In this document: piece by piece, positions 29,907 to 38,322 of the stretch | How positions within the stretch are numbered: position 1 is the stretch's first letter | How the letters are laid out: each line of letters begins with the position of its first letter | Assembly: GCF_011806575.1 (NCBI RefSeq) | Contig: NZ_JAATOO010000016.1 | Span: 1 to 64,000, forward strand | Source: Vibrio hepatarius | GTDB taxonomy: Bacteria; Pseudomonadota; Gammaproteobacteria; Enterobacterales; Vibrionaceae | DNA: 64,000 nt | Direction: 5' to 3' | Notes under the pieces: generated by a model | Told to the model about the DNA's origin: nothing | The model's input: the letters and a program-made list of their open reading frames with translations, nothing else | The model's database searches: none | Translations under genes and position numbers: made by a program

Positions 29907-31283
29907 ATGGGCGACACGGATCGAAAACTATTCGTCCTCGACACCAATATCCTTCTTCACGAACCTTTAGCTATCTACTCCTTCCAAGAGCACGACGTCG
30001 TTGTCCCCATGACAGTGCTTGAAGAACTTGACCGAATCAAAGACAGTAAACGCGACGTAGCCCGCGATGCACGAGTTGCGATCCGCGCGCTTGAAGCACT
30101 TTTCAAAGAAGCGACCCCCGATGAAATTTCCGAGGGTATCCCGATTAATCGCGACAAAGAACACACCGGGCATATCTCAATTCTTGCCGATTTCGAGTTG
30201 CAAGAGACCGTTAAAGCCTTTGCCGACAAAGCGGGCGATAACCGTATTCTCAATGCCGTTCTTTACTTACAAAACAAACGCGCGCCACGCGAAGTGGTAC
30301 TGATCACCAAAGACATCAACATGCGCTTGCGTGCCAAAGGCGCGGGAGTTCGTTTTGTTGAAGACTACCGAACAGACCAACTGATCGACGACGTTCAATA
30401 CCTAACTAAAGGTTTCCAGCAAGTGGAAGGCGACTTCTGGAGTGACGTTGAACAAGTTGAAACCAAAAACCTTGCCGGGCGCACCTACCATGTTCTTGAC
30501 CGAGAGCCGTTCGACCCCACTTACATCAACCAGTACGTGATTGATGAACAGAGTGATTTTGCCGGCCGTGTTGAAGAAATTACCCCGGAAAAAATCACAC
30601 TCAAAGACCTTAGCCGCGAGCGCATGATGCACCGCCGAGCCTGGGACATTACACCGAAAAACATTTACCAAGGGATGGCGATGGACGCCCTACTGGATCC
30701 CGAAATCGACTTAGTGATCTTAACGGGTGCCGCCGGTAGCGGTAAGACATTGCTCGCGATGGCCGCGGCGTTAGAACAAACCATCGAGCGTAAGATGTTC
30801 GATAAGATCATCGTTACGCGAAATACCCCCGATATTGGCGAATCGATCGGCTTCTTACCGGGCACCGAAGAAGAGAAAATGATGCCGTGGTTGGCGGCAG
30901 TGACTGACACGTTGGAAGCACTGCATAAAAACGATCACTGCACCGAAGGCTCGCTCAAGTACATTTGCGACAAAGCCAATATCCAGTTCAAATCGATCAA
31001 CTTTATGCGCGGACGCTCGATCCAAAATGCGTTCGTGTTGCTCGATGAATGTCAGAACCTCACCGCTTCACAGATCAAAACCATCATCACCCGTTGTGGT
31101 GAAGGGACGAAGATCGTCTGCTCGGGTAACTTGGCGCAGATTGACTCCCATTACCTCACCCCAGTGACGTCGGGTTTAACCTACATGGTTGAGCGCTTTA
31201 AAAACTTTGAAGGCAGCGCCAACATCCACCTCAACGGCGTGGTTCGCAGTCGCTTGGCTGAGTTCGCCGAAGAGAATTTATAG
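29907..31283 (+). CDS. PIN-PhoH family protein (PhoH2-like ATPase/RNase)
   Basis: A 458-residue two-domain protein. The N-terminal PIN nuclease domain begins MGDTDRKLFVLDTNILLHEP, with the first active-site Asp at residue 12. The PhoH ATPase domain follows, with Walker A GAAGSGKT at 274-281 and a Walker B LLDECQN further on. Known PhoH2 proteins act as sequence-dependent RNA helicase/RNases; the bacterial target here is unknown. The start at 29907 has GGAG about 7 bases upstream. I see no antitoxin-like gene directly upstream, which is unlike mycobacterial PhoAT systems. A terminator follows. Confidence 0.92.
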   Translation: MGDTDRKLFVLDTNILLHEPLAIYSFQEHDVVVPMTVLEELDRIKDSKRDVARDARVAIRALEALFKEATPDEISEGIPINRDKEHTGHISILADFELQETVKAFADKAGDNRILNAVLYLQNKRAPREVVLITKDINMRLRAKGAGVRFVEDYRTDQLIDDVQYLTKGFQQVEGDFWSDVEQVETKNLAGRTYHVLDREPFDPTYINQYVIDEQSDFAGRVEEITPEKITLKDLSRERMMHRRAWDITPKNIYQGMAMDALLDPEIDLVILTGAAGSGKTLLAMAAALEQTIERKMFDKIIVTRNTPDIGESIGFLPGTEEEKMMPWLAAVTDTLEALHKNDHCTEGSLKYICDKANIQFKSINFMRGRSIQNAFVLLDECQNLTASQIKTIITRCGEGTKIVCSGNLAQIDSHYLTPVTSGLTYMVERFKNFEGSANIHLNGVVRSRLAEFAEENL

Positions 31284-31290
31284 TCACCCC

Positions 31291-31325
31291 TGGTGAGATA
31301 TAATTCATATCTCACCATTATTTTA
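31291..31325 (+). terminator. Terminator of the PhoH-type gene
   Basis: A 10-bp stem TGGTGAGATA / TATCTCACCA (31291-31300 and 31308-31317) is followed by TTATTTT. Confidence 0.78.
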
Positions 31326-31376
31326 AAATAAATATTCACAAATGCAGTTTGAATATGTTTAACTATCTCCATTAAA

Positions 31377-31390
31377 TGAATGAACATTCA
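31377..31390 (+). promoter_or_regulatory. ARG box upstream of argF
   Basis: TGAATGAACATTCA fits the ArgR half-site palindrome TGAAT-N4-ATTCA exactly. It ends 12 bases before the argF start, overlapping an upstream in-frame ATG, so ArgR would repress argF when arginine is plentiful. A weaker half-box ATATTCA lies about 45 bases upstream. Confidence 0.75.
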
Positions 31391-31402
31391 AGGACTGGAG
31401 CA

Positions 31403-32407
31403 ATGGCTTTTAACCTACGTAACCGCAACTTTCTTAAGCTACTCGATTTCACCCCAAAAGAGATCCAATTCTTGCTCGATCTTTCTGCTGATCTGAAGAA
31501 GGCAAAATACGCCGGTACAGAACAGAAAAAACTGGTCGGCAAGAACATCGCTCTGATCTTTGAAAAAGCCTCTACCCGAACACGTTGTGCGTTTGAAGTT
31601 GCCGCTTTCGACCAAGGCGCACAGGTGTCTTACATCGGCCCTTCTGGCTCGCAGATCGGCCACAAAGAATCGATGAAAGATACCGCTCGTGTACTGGGCA
31701 GAATGTACGACGGGATTGAATACCGTGGCTTTGGCCAAGAGATCGTTGAAGAGCTCGGCGCGCACGCTGGTGTGCCAGTATGGAATGGCCTGACCGACGA
31801 GTTTCACCCAACCCAAATTCTGGCCGACTTCCTAACCATGTTGGAGCATGGGCGTGGCAAACTTTTGCACCAAATCAAGTTCGCGTACCTCGGCGATGCG
31901 CGTAACAATATGGGCAACTCACTGATGGTTGGTGCTGCGAAAATGGGCATGGACATCCGTCTAGTCGCGCCTAAAGCCTACTGGCCTGAAGATGAGTTAG
32001 TCGCAGAATGTCTTGAGATCGCTAAATACACTGGCGCAAAAATCACCTTGACCGAAAACGTCGAAGAAGGTGTCAAAGAGTGTGATTTCTTATACACCGA
32101 CGTTTGGGTTTCAATGGGCGAAGCGCCAGAAGCGTGGGATGAACGCGTTGCGATGATGACACCTTATCAAGTCAACATGAACGTGATTGAGAAAACGGGT
32201 AATCCGCAAGTAAAGTTCATGCACTGTCTGCCTGCATTCCATAACGATGAAACCACCATAGGCAAAGAAGTTGCAGACAAATACGGTATGAAAGGCTTAG
32301 AAGTAACCGAAGAAGTGTTTGAGTCTGAGCACTCTATCGTATTCGACGAAGCCGAAAACCGTATGCATACCATAAAAGCCGTGATGGTTGCCACACTCGG
32401 TGCATAA
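31403..32407 (+). CDS. argF: Ornithine carbamoyltransferase
   Basis: A 334-residue enzyme that makes citrulline from ornithine and carbamoyl phosphate in arginine synthesis. The carbamoyl-phosphate motif STRTR is at 57-61 and the ornithine-site HCLP at 274-277. I chose the ATG at 31403 (MAFNLRNRN) because AGGA lies 8 bases upstream and the length equals E. coli OTCase; an ATG at 31376 sits inside the ARG box. The nearby pyrBI operon competes for the same carbamoyl phosphate. A catabolic role with arginine deiminase is possible but less likely given the ARG box and distance from arcA. Confidence 0.95.
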   Translation: MAFNLRNRNFLKLLDFTPKEIQFLLDLSADLKKAKYAGTEQKKLVGKNIALIFEKASTRTRCAFEVAAFDQGAQVSYIGPSGSQIGHKESMKDTARVLGRMYDGIEYRGFGQEIVEELGAHAGVPVWNGLTDEFHPTQILADFLTMLEHGRGKLLHQIKFAYLGDARNNMGNSLMVGAAKMGMDIRLVAPKAYWPEDELVAECLEIAKYTGAKITLTENVEEGVKECDFLYTDVWVSMGEAPEAWDERVAMMTPYQVNMNVIEKTGNPQVKFMHCLPAFHNDETTIGKEVADKYGMKGLEVTEEVFESEHSIVFDEAENRMHTIKAVMVATLGA

Positions 32408-32447
32408 GTAAACGACAATTTGCAGATTAAAGCCGCGATGTAATCGC

Positions 32448-32475
32448 TTGCGTTGGCAAAAGTTAGGCGTATAAT
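32448..32475 (+). promoter_or_regulatory. pyrBI promoter
   Basis: -35 TTGCGT (32448-32453) and a perfect -10 TATAAT (32470-32475) with a 16-base spacer lie about 33 bases before the leader-peptide start. Confidence 0.65.
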
Positions 32476-32507
32476 GCTCCGCAATTTGTCTGGAGATAGA
32501 GAAAAAA

Positions 32508-32612
32508 ATGCCACGTAATTCGTGTTCTACACAGCGTATTACACTGGGTAAGCGAAAATGCTTACCGGCCTTGGTTTTTTCTATTTCTACCGATTTTAAA
32601 AGCCTCCCGTAA
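32508..32612 (+). CDS. pyrL: pyrBI operon leader peptide (PyrL type)
   Basis: A 34-codon open frame starts at ATG 32508, after GGAGATAG, and its stop codon at 32610-32612 lies inside the loop/stem of the attenuator. It encodes MPRNSCSTQR and so on, not similar in sequence to E. coli PyrL but placed in the same way. A pause hairpin GGTAAGC-GAAAAT-GCTTACC (32547-32566) and a T-rich tract (32570-32597) sit within it. This is the set of parts for UTP-sensing attenuation, where tight coupling of ribosome to polymerase at low UTP blocks the terminator. Confidence 0.75.
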   Translation: MPRNSCSTQRITLGKRKCLPALVFSISTDFKSLP

Positions 32613-32626
32613 TGGGAGGCTTTTTT
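32597..32626 (+). terminator. pyrBI attenuator terminator
   Basis: The stem AAAAGCCTCCC / GGGAGGCTTTT, with loop GTAAT, is followed by TTATT. It lies between the T-rich leader and pyrB. Confidence 0.9.
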
Positions 32627-32662
32627 ATTGCCTAAAATTCGTACTCAGATGGGAAGATGACT

Positions 32663-33592
32663 ATGACAAACTCGCTTTACAACAAGCACATTATCTCGAT
32701 TCCTGAGCTGTCACGTGACGAGCTGGAATTGATTGTCAAAACTGCTGGTGAACTGAAAGCCGAACCAAACCCAGATCTGATCAAGAACAAAGTGATCGCG
32801 AGCTGTTTTTTTGAACCTTCAACCCGTACCCGCCTCTCTTTCGAAACCGCGATTCAGCGCATCGGTGGTGACGTTATCGGCTTCGATAACGGCGGTAACA
32901 CCTCATTGGCGAAGAAAGGGGAAACACTGGCTGACTCGGTTCAGGTTATCTCTTCATACGTTGATGCATTCGTCATGCGCCACCCACAAGAAGGCGCGGC
33001 GCGTCTGGCTTCTGAGTTCTCTAAAGGTGTGCCGGTTATCAACGCGGGCGATGGTGCGAACCAACACCCAACACAAACACTGCTGGACCTGTTCTCTATC
33101 GCGGAAACACAAGGCCGCTTAGACGACTTGAACGTTGCGTTTGTCGGCGACCTCAAATACGGTCGCACGGTACACTCACTGACTCAAGCACTGGCAAAAT
33201 TCAACAATATCCGCTTCTTCTTCGTCGCTCCTGAAGCTTTGGCCATGCCAGACTACATCTGTGAAGAGTTGGATGATGCGGGCATTGAGTACAGCTTACA
33301 CACCGACATGGAGAGCGTTATCCCTGAGCTGGACGTGTTGTACATGACGCGCGTACAAAAAGAGCGCTTCGATGAATCTGAATACGCACACATCAAATCG
33401 GCGTACATCCTAACAGCCGCGATGCTGGAAGGCGCGCGTGAAAACCTCAAGGTGCTACACCCACTACCACGTGTTGACGAAATCACCGTTGATGTCGATA
33501 AAACGCCACACGCTTACTACTTCCAACAGGCTGAAAACGGCGTGTATGCGCGCGAAGCTCTGCTGGCTCTAGTTCTGAACCAATCACTGTAA
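32663..33592 (+). CDS. pyrB: Aspartate carbamoyltransferase, catalytic subunit
   Basis: A 309-residue catalytic chain that joins carbamoyl phosphate to aspartate, the committed step of pyrimidine synthesis. The motif STRTR is at 53-57 and the conserved HPLPRVDEI near 265. The start at 32663 ([10 protein letters not shown]) was chosen because GGGAAG lies 6 bases upstream; the ATG at 32657 abuts that same sequence and is unlikely. It is followed by pyrI after 17 bases, so both subunits are made together as a 6+6 holoenzyme. Expression is probably set by the upstream UTP-sensing attenuator. Confidence 0.96.
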   Translation: MTNSLYNKHIISIPELSRDELELIVKTAGELKAEPNPDLIKNKVIASCFFEPSTRTRLSFETAIQRIGGDVIGFDNGGNTSLAKKGETLADSVQVISSYVDAFVMRHPQEGAARLASEFSKGVPVINAGDGANQHPTQTLLDLFSIAETQGRLDDLNVAFVGDLKYGRTVHSLTQALAKFNNIRFFFVAPEALAMPDYICEELDDAGIEYSLHTDMESVIPELDVLYMTRVQKERFDESEYAHIKSAYILTAAMLEGARENLKVLHPLPRVDEITVDVDKTPHAYYFQQAENGVYAREALLALVLNQSL

Positions 33593-33609
33593 TCGAGGGA
33601 GAAACGAAG

Positions 33610-34071
33610 ATGACTAAAGAAACTCAATTGCAGGTAGAAGCAATCAAAAACGGCACGGTAATCGACCATATCCCAGCGCAAATCGGGATTAAAGTTCTAA
33701 AACTGTTCTCGATGCATAAGTCAGAACAGCGCGTCACCGTTGGTCTAAACCTGCCTTCATCAGCGCTTGGTCATAAAGACTTATTGAAGATTGAGAATGT
33801 TTTCATCAGTGAGGAGCAAGCGAACAAGCTGGCACTTTACGCGCCTCACGCGACGGTTAACCAAATTGAAAACTACCAAGTGGTGAAGAAGCTAGCGCTT
33901 GAACTGCCGGAGCAAATCAACAACGTGTTTGAGTGTCCGAACACCAACTGTATCTCGCACAACGAGCCAGTAGAAAGCAGCTTTAAGATCTTTGAAAAGA
34001 AAGAAGATATCCGCTTAAAGTGCAAGTATTGCGAGAAAGTTTTCTCCCGCGAAATTGTCACTGAACGATAG
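33610..34071 (+). CDS. pyrI: Aspartate carbamoyltransferase, regulatory subunit
   Basis: A 153-residue regulatory chain that binds CTP/UTP or ATP and tunes PyrB. The N-terminal allosteric domain is followed by a C-terminal zinc domain with four ligands, C109, C114, C138 and C141. Length and layout match E. coli PyrI. It has a good GGGAG Shine-Dalgarno and ends before a clear terminator. Confidence 0.96.
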   Translation: MTKETQLQVEAIKNGTVIDHIPAQIGIKVLKLFSMHKSEQRVTVGLNLPSSALGHKDLLKIENVFISEEQANKLALYAPHATVNQIENYQVVKKLALELPEQINNVFECPNTNCISHNEPVESSFKIFEKKEDIRLKCKYCEKVFSREIVTER

Positions 34072-34098
34072 ATTTGTCTGCTAATAATTAAAGTCTAG

Positions 34099-34123
34099 CC
34101 CCACGTTTTTATCGTGGGGTTTT
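34099..34123 (+). terminator. pyrBI terminator
   Basis: The stem CCCCACG / CGTGGGG is followed by TTTTCTCTTT, about 30 bases after the pyrI stop. Confidence 0.88.
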
Positions 34124-34195
34124 CTCTTTACCTAGCAGCGCTTTCAGGGCAAACTGATTACTCTTTATCCCTAATAATATAGATGGAACATTATA

Positions 34196-34585
34196 ATGAC
34201 TAAAGTACTTCACACAGAATCTGCACCTGCAGCAATCGGCCCATACATCCAAGGCGTAGACCTAGGCAACATGGTACTGACTTCAGGTCAAATCCCAGTA
34301 AACCCAGCAACTGGTGAAGTATCAGCGGATATCGCGGAACAAGCTCGTCAATCACTAGACAACGTGAAAGCGGTTGTTGAAGCATCTGGTCTAACGGTTG
34401 CTGATATCGTGAAACTAACGGTATTCGTTAAAGACCTAAACGACTTCGGTACAGTGAACGAAGTTTACGGTAAGTTCTTCGACGAGCACAATGTAGCTCA
34501 CTACCCAGCACGCTCTTGTGTAGAAGTTGCTCGTCTACCTAAAGATGTGGGTATCGAAATCGAAGCGATCGCTGTTCGCAAATAA
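34196..34585 (+). CDS. ridA: Reactive intermediate/imine deaminase RidA
   Basis: A 129-residue trimeric enzyme that hydrolyses reactive enamine/imine intermediates made by PLP enzymes such as threonine dehydratase, protecting other PLP enzymes. The catalytic Arg lies in PARSCVEVARLP (R106), and the family ending GIEIEAIAV is at the C-terminus. It follows pyrBI, as in many gammaproteobacteria, but a terminator separates them and it probably has its own promoter. Confidence 0.95.
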   Translation: MTKVLHTESAPAAIGPYIQGVDLGNMVLTSGQIPVNPATGEVSADIAEQARQSLDNVKAVVEASGLTVADIVKLTVFVKDLNDFGTVNEVYGKFFDEHNVAHYPARSCVEVARLPKDVGIEIEAIAVRK

Positions 34586-34605
34586 CAGCAAGGTTGTCAG
34601 CCTTT

Positions 34606-34634
34606 AAAAAAGCGAGCTATTAGCTCGCTTTTTT
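34606..34634. terminator. Bidirectional terminator after ridA
   Basis: A near-perfect palindrome AAAAAAGCGAGCTA / TAGCTCGCTTTTTT, with a single central base, serves ridA and the opposing small gene. Confidence 0.92.
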
Positions 34635-34651
34635 GATCTCTCTATTCAGGC

Positions 34652-34843
34652 TCAGTAGTACTTATCACAGCCGCTGTGCAGTTGAGGGGCTTCATATAAT
34701 TCACTCGCTTCAGCGGCGAATTGCTGCTGCGTCGCACGATCCTCTAACAACACAGTTTGCATTTTCTGGTCAACGACCAGCACTTTGCCGATGCCCTGCT
34801 CGCAAGTCAGCCACATACCTTTCTCGATTTGGCTCAATTCCAT
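34652..34843 (-). CDS. Small hypothetical protein
   Basis: A 63-residue open frame beginning MELSQIEKGMWLTCEQGIG. I do not recognise a family. The frame has a strong Shine-Dalgarno (AAGGAGAG, 6-7 bases before ATG) and a shared terminator downstream, so it is likely real. The sequence KGMWLTCEQGIGKVLVVDQ could form a small beta-barrel like a KOW or SH3-type fold; that is a guess. It has no signal peptide or membrane segment and two Cys (residues 14 and 59). It lies between ridA and mdh. Confidence 0.7.
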   Translation of the reverse strand: MELSQIEKGMWLTCEQGIGKVLVVDQKMQTVLLEDRATQQQFAAEASELYEAPQLHSGCDKYY

Positions 34844-34862
34844 ATTTTCTCTCCTTTAACTA

Positions 34863-34895
34863 ATACCAATCGTAGTAAATAACTGTGATTGGTAT
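34863..34895. repeat. REP-like inverted repeat
   Basis: Perfect 9-base arms ATACCAATC and GATTGGTAT surround a 15-base centre with AGT/ACT inner pairs. I recall near-identical palindromes as frequent intergenic units in Vibrio genomes. The arm core TACCAAT recurs in the hairpin at 55903-55937. Confidence 0.6.
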
Positions 34896-34934
34896 GACTG
34901 CCCGTTTCTACGTAATCACAGACTGGAGAGATCA

Positions 34935-34962
34935 AAAAAGCCGACTCGAAAGCCGGCTTAAC
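34935..34962 (-). terminator. mdh terminator
   Basis: On the minus strand the stem AAGCCG / CGGCTT is followed by TTTTTT, about 20 bases after the mdh stop. Confidence 0.82.
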
Positions 34963-34980
34963 TCAATCAGTTTTTTACGC

Positions 34981-35913
34981 TTACTTTGCGAAATCAACAC
35001 CGATTTGGATGTCGCCGTTTAGCGTTTCTAGCATGCCGTCAAGCGCTGACTTCTCGTAGTCACTTAGAGGGCCGTAGCTGAGTACTTCTTCTACACCTTC
35101 TTTGCCTAGTTTCACTGGCTGTGCGAAGAATGGTGCGTGCTCGCCGCTACCTTCAACGTAAGCGTACTCGACAACTTCTTGACCTTGAAGTGCTTTAACT
35201 AGAGATAGACCAAAACGACATGCCGCTTGACCCATTGAAAGCGTTGCGCTACCGCCACCCGCTTTCGCTTCAACAACTTCAGTACCCGCGTTCTGGATAC
35301 GCTTAGTTAGTGCTTCGACTTCTTCATCTGTGAACTCAACGCCTTCAACTTGAGATAGTAGTGGCAGGATAGTTACGCCAGAGTGACCACCGATAACAGG
35401 AACGCGTACGTCACCTGGATCTTTTGATTTAAGGTCTGCAACGAAAGTTTCAGAACGGATAACGTCTAGTGTTGTTACACCGAATAGGCGACGCTTGTCG
35501 TAAACGCCCGCTTTTTTCAGTACTTCAGCCGCGATAGGCACAGTTGTGTTCACTGGGTTAGTGATGATACCAACTAGCGCTTTTGGACAAACCACAGCGA
35601 TTCGCTCTGCTAGTGATTTTACGATGCCTGCGTTAACGTTGAACAGGTCAGCACGGTCCATACCTGGCTTACGCGCAACACCCGCAGAGATAAGAACCAC
35701 GTCAGCACCTTCTAGTGCAGGCGTTGGGTCTTCGCCCGCGTAACCTTTGATTGATACAGGCGTTGGGATGTGGCTTAGATCAGCTGCAACACCTGGAGTT
35801 ACCGGCGCGATGTCATACAATGCTAGGTCTGAACCAGCAGGAAGACGGTTTTTCAGCAATAGTGCTAGGGCTTGACCGATGCCACCAGCGGCACCAATAA
35901 CGGCTACTTTCAT
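34981..35913 (-). CDS. mdh: Malate dehydrogenase
   Basis: A 310-residue NAD-dependent TCA-cycle enzyme that interconverts malate and oxaloacetate. The dinucleotide-binding motif GAAGGIG is at residues 7-13 and the catalytic His in [10 protein letters not shown] in the middle third. The start at 35913 ([11 protein letters not shown]) has AAGGAGA upstream; an open frame extending to 35985 is not conserved. It diverges from argR as in E. coli and V. cholerae. Confidence 0.97.
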   Translation of the reverse strand: MKVAVIGAAGGIGQALALLLKNRLPAGSDLALYDIAPVTPGVAADLSHIPTPVSIKGYAGEDPTPALEGADVVLISAGVARKPGMDRADLFNVNAGIVKSLAERIAVVCPKALVGIITNPVNTTVPIAAEVLKKAGVYDKRRLFGVTTLDVIRSETFVADLKSKDPGDVRVPVIGGHSGVTILPLLSQVEGVEFTDEEVEALTKRIQNAGTEVVEAKAGGGSATLSMGQAACRFGLSLVKALQGQEVVEYAYVEGSGEHAPFFAQPVKLGKEGVEEVLSYGPLSDYEKSALDGMLETLNGDIQIGVDFAK

Positions 35914-36077
35914 TGTAGTTCTCCTTGAGATGACTCTCTTATATATACGTATCTTGTAGGGTTGGATATACCTGAGCAACCTCACCCTATATGGCTATTT
36001 TGCCATTCTCTAATTCACCAATGAGGTCACTTAGGTATAGAAAATTTTGAGCGTAACCAAGCTATAGCAATCACAAG

Positions 36078-36091
36078 CTGATTACAATCAA
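36078..36091. promoter_or_regulatory. FNR-like box upstream of mdh
   Basis: The minus-strand sequence TTGATTGTAATCAG matches TTGATNNNNATCAA at 9 of 10 positions. It lies about 165 bases ahead of mdh. Oxygen control of mdh would be physiologically sensible, but the distance is long. Confidence 0.4.
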
Positions 36092-36265
36092 TTAACGCCA
36101 GCTTTGCGACCTCGCGCAATCCAGCTAAAACGTGCTACACCCTTGCGCGACATATTACTTCCTTCTTCTTTAATGACAACTATTTAACTGTGTTTCATAT
36201 CACTAATTAAACGTAATTTTTCAGTGATACGTTAGACAGATTTGCCCTCCCGTCGTAGCAATGAC

Positions 36266-36279
36266 TGCATAGCTATGCG
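36266..36279 (+). promoter_or_regulatory. ARG-box-like palindrome upstream of argR
   Basis: TGCATAGCTATGCG fits the relaxed ArgR pattern TGNAT-N4-ATNCA except for the last base, and contains a perfect 12-base palindrome GCATAGCTATGC. It lies about 45 bases before argR and would allow autoregulation. The same TGCATAGCTATG occurs upstream of arcA at 43625. Confidence 0.5.
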
Positions 36280-36325
36280 AGAATATGCACTTGCTTTTTA
36301 TAGAACTATTTGGTGAAAGAGAACC

Positions 36326-36796
36326 ATGCGCCATTCAGAAAAACAAGACAACCTAGTCCGCGCCTTCAAAGCCCTATTGAAGGAAGAACGCTTCGGCTCT
36401 CAAGGGGATATCGTAGAAGCTCTGAAAAACGAAGGCTTTGAGAATATCAACCAATCAAAAGTTTCACGTATGCTGACCAAGTTTGGTGCTGTACGTACAC
36501 GAAATGCCAAAATGGAAATGGTTTACTGCCTTCCTGCGGAATTAGGTGTCCCGACGGTATCAAGCTCACTTCGCGAGTTAGTATTAGATATTGACCACAA
36601 CAATGCAGTGGTTGTTATTCATACTGGCCCAGGTGCAGCGCAGCTGATTGCTCGTCTATTGGACTCTTTAGGTAAGTCAGAAGGTATCCTTGGTGTTGTT
36701 GCTGGTGATGATACGATTTTCATTACTCCAACCCTATCGGTAACCACAGAGCAATTATTCAGTTCAGTGTGCGAACTCTTTGAATATACTGGATAG
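36326..36796 (+). CDS. argR: Arginine repressor ArgR
   Basis: A 156-residue transcription factor that forms hexamers with arginine and binds paired ARG boxes; it also assists Xer recombination in E. coli. The N-terminal winged helix contains [17 protein letters not shown] at 44-60. The C-terminal oligomerisation/arginine-binding domain has [13 protein letters not shown] near 101-113 and GDDTIF at 127-132. Length equals E. coli ArgR. It is divergent from mdh and likely autoregulated through the palindrome upstream. Confidence 0.97.
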   Translation: MRHSEKQDNLVRAFKALLKEERFGSQGDIVEALKNEGFENINQSKVSRMLTKFGAVRTRNAKMEMVYCLPAELGVPTVSSSLRELVLDIDHNNAVVVIHTGPGAAQLIARLLDSLGKSEGILGVVAGDDTIFITPTLSVTTEQLFSSVCELFEYTG

Positions 36797-37128
36797 TTTC
36801 CAGTTTAAGTCAGTAATTTGAATCGCGCCGCCAATTTTATGGCGTGATTCAGTTCACATCTTATGAAAATCACCTCAATAAAGACAAATCCCATAAATGT
36901 ATGATTTTTCTTACCTTTAACGGTAAGTTTTGATTTTACCGTCTGGGCACTCTTCACTATTTTTCACTACATTGATTAACAATCGTGTAATTATTTAGCG
37001 ATTTTTTGGTATTATTCAGACACTTTTTCAACAAATGGATTGAAAAAGATGCCGTTTCCAATACTAGGAAACTCCCGAAGCAACTACACTTGCCTTAGGG
37101 TTAATAATGAATAAAGGAAGGGAAATTC
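36797..37128 (+). other. argR-TRAP intergenic region
   Basis: This 332-base spacer carries no gene. A hairpin TGAATCGCGCC / GGCGTGATTCA (36819-36851) just after argR may terminate it, though without a T-run. Segments TTACC (36911), GGTAA (36922) and TTACC (36936) can form alternative hairpins. A TATTAT -10-like hexamer near 37010 may serve the transporter genes. Confidence 0.45.
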
Positions 37129-38097
37129 ATGGCATTTAACAAACTTATCAAAGTTGGCGCTATTGCAGCAGCGGTAATGGGCGCTGGCGCAGTTAACGCT
37201 CAGGAATTCATCACTATTGGTACGGGCTCTGTGACAGGTGTTTACTACCCAACTGGTGGTGCAATTTGTAAGCTGGTTAACAAAGGCCGTAAAGACCACA
37301 ACATTCGTTGTTCAGTAGAATCTACTGGCGGTTCAATCTACAACGTCAACACTATCCGTGCAGGCGAACTAGATTTCGGTATCGTTCAGTCAGATTGGCA
37401 ATACCACGGTTACAACGGCACAAGTAAGTTTGAAGAACAAGGTCCGTACAAAAAACTGCGTGCAATGTTCTCTCTTCACACTGAACCTTTCAACATCATC
37501 GCACGTAGCGATGCTGGCATTGAGAACGTAACAGACCTAGCGGGTAAGCGCGTAAACATCGGTAACCCAGGCTCTGGTGACCGTGCGACCATGGGTGTTG
37601 TTATGGAAGCGATGGGTTGGACAAACGACAGCTTCAAACTAGCGTCAGAGCTAAAAGGCTCAGAGCGTTCTCAAGCACTGTGTGATAACAAGATCGACGC
37701 ATTCGTGTACGTGGTTGGCCATCCAAACGGATCAATCAAAGAAGCGACAACGTCATGTGATGCGAAGCTAGTATCGGCATCTGGTCCTAAGATCGATGAG
37801 ATCGTATCTAACAACCCTTACTACGCGTACAGCACAGTACCAGCAGGTATGTACCGCGGTACAGATAAAGACGTAAACAGCTTTGGTGTTGCTGCAACTA
37901 TGGTAACCACTAGCGATGTATCTGACGAAGTGGCGTACAACGTAGCAAAAGCGGTATTCGAAAACTTCGATACGTTTAAGCGTCTTCACCCTGCATTTGC
38001 AAACTTGAAAAAAGAAGACATGGTGAAAGCTGGTCTTTCAATCCCTCTACACCCAGGTGCAGAGAAGTACTACAAAGAAGTTGGCCTACTTAAGTAA
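37129..38097 (+). CDS. TAXI family TRAP transporter solute-binding protein
   Basis: A 322-residue periplasmic binding protein of the TAXI class of tripartite ATP-independent transporters. A signal peptide spans residues 1-24, with cleavage after AVNA. The mature start QEFITIGTGSVTGVYYPTGGAIC is the TAXI hallmark. It has a good GGAAGG Shine-Dalgarno. It precedes the fused permease gene, and a strong hairpin lies between them. Characterised TAXI proteins bind C4/C5 dicarboxylates or glutamate; the ligand here is not predictable from sequence. Confidence 0.93.
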   Translation: MAFNKLIKVGAIAAAVMGAGAVNAQEFITIGTGSVTGVYYPTGGAICKLVNKGRKDHNIRCSVESTGGSIYNVNTIRAGELDFGIVQSDWQYHGYNGTSKFEEQGPYKKLRAMFSLHTEPFNIIARSDAGIENVTDLAGKRVNIGNPGSGDRATMGVVMEAMGWTNDSFKLASELKGSERSQALCDNKIDAFVYVVGHPNGSIKEATTSCDAKLVSASGPKIDEIVSNNPYYAYSTVPAGMYRGTDKDVNSFGVAATMVTTSDVSDEVAYNVAKAVFENFDTFKRLHPAFANLKKEDMVKAGLSIPLHPGAEKYYKEVGLLK

Positions 38098-38109
38098 GCG
38101 TTCTTTGTT

Positions 38110-38133
38110 CTGGGGAGGTGTGAGCCTCCCCAG
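38110..38133 (+). terminator. Hairpin between binding-protein and permease genes
   Basis: A perfect 9-bp GC-rich stem CTGGGGAGG / CCTCCCCAG begins 12 bases after the binding-protein stop. There is no T-run directly after it, so it probably stabilises the upstream mRNA or gives partial termination, favouring excess binding protein over permease. Confidence 0.6.
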
Positions 38134-38322
38134 TCATTCTCGGTGACTTTTTCTTTACTGACACCATGTTTAGAGTTTCACATTTTTGAAACTCAACTCC
38201 GTTTTATACCTAAGAAAATCAAACGACTGAGCAATATTTCATCTTTTCACTACACTGAAAGATGTTAAATATCGGTTCACAAAACAAAAATAATCGAACC
38301 ACATATAACAAGGATAAAGTAC

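Larger units (their letters stand above)
35914..36325. other. Divergent mdh-argR regulatory region
   Basis: This 412-base spacer has no gene. It carries an FNR-like box (36078-36091), a CRP-like site TGTGTTTCATATCACT (36189-36204), and an ARG-box-like palindrome near argR (36266-36279). Confidence 0.6.
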
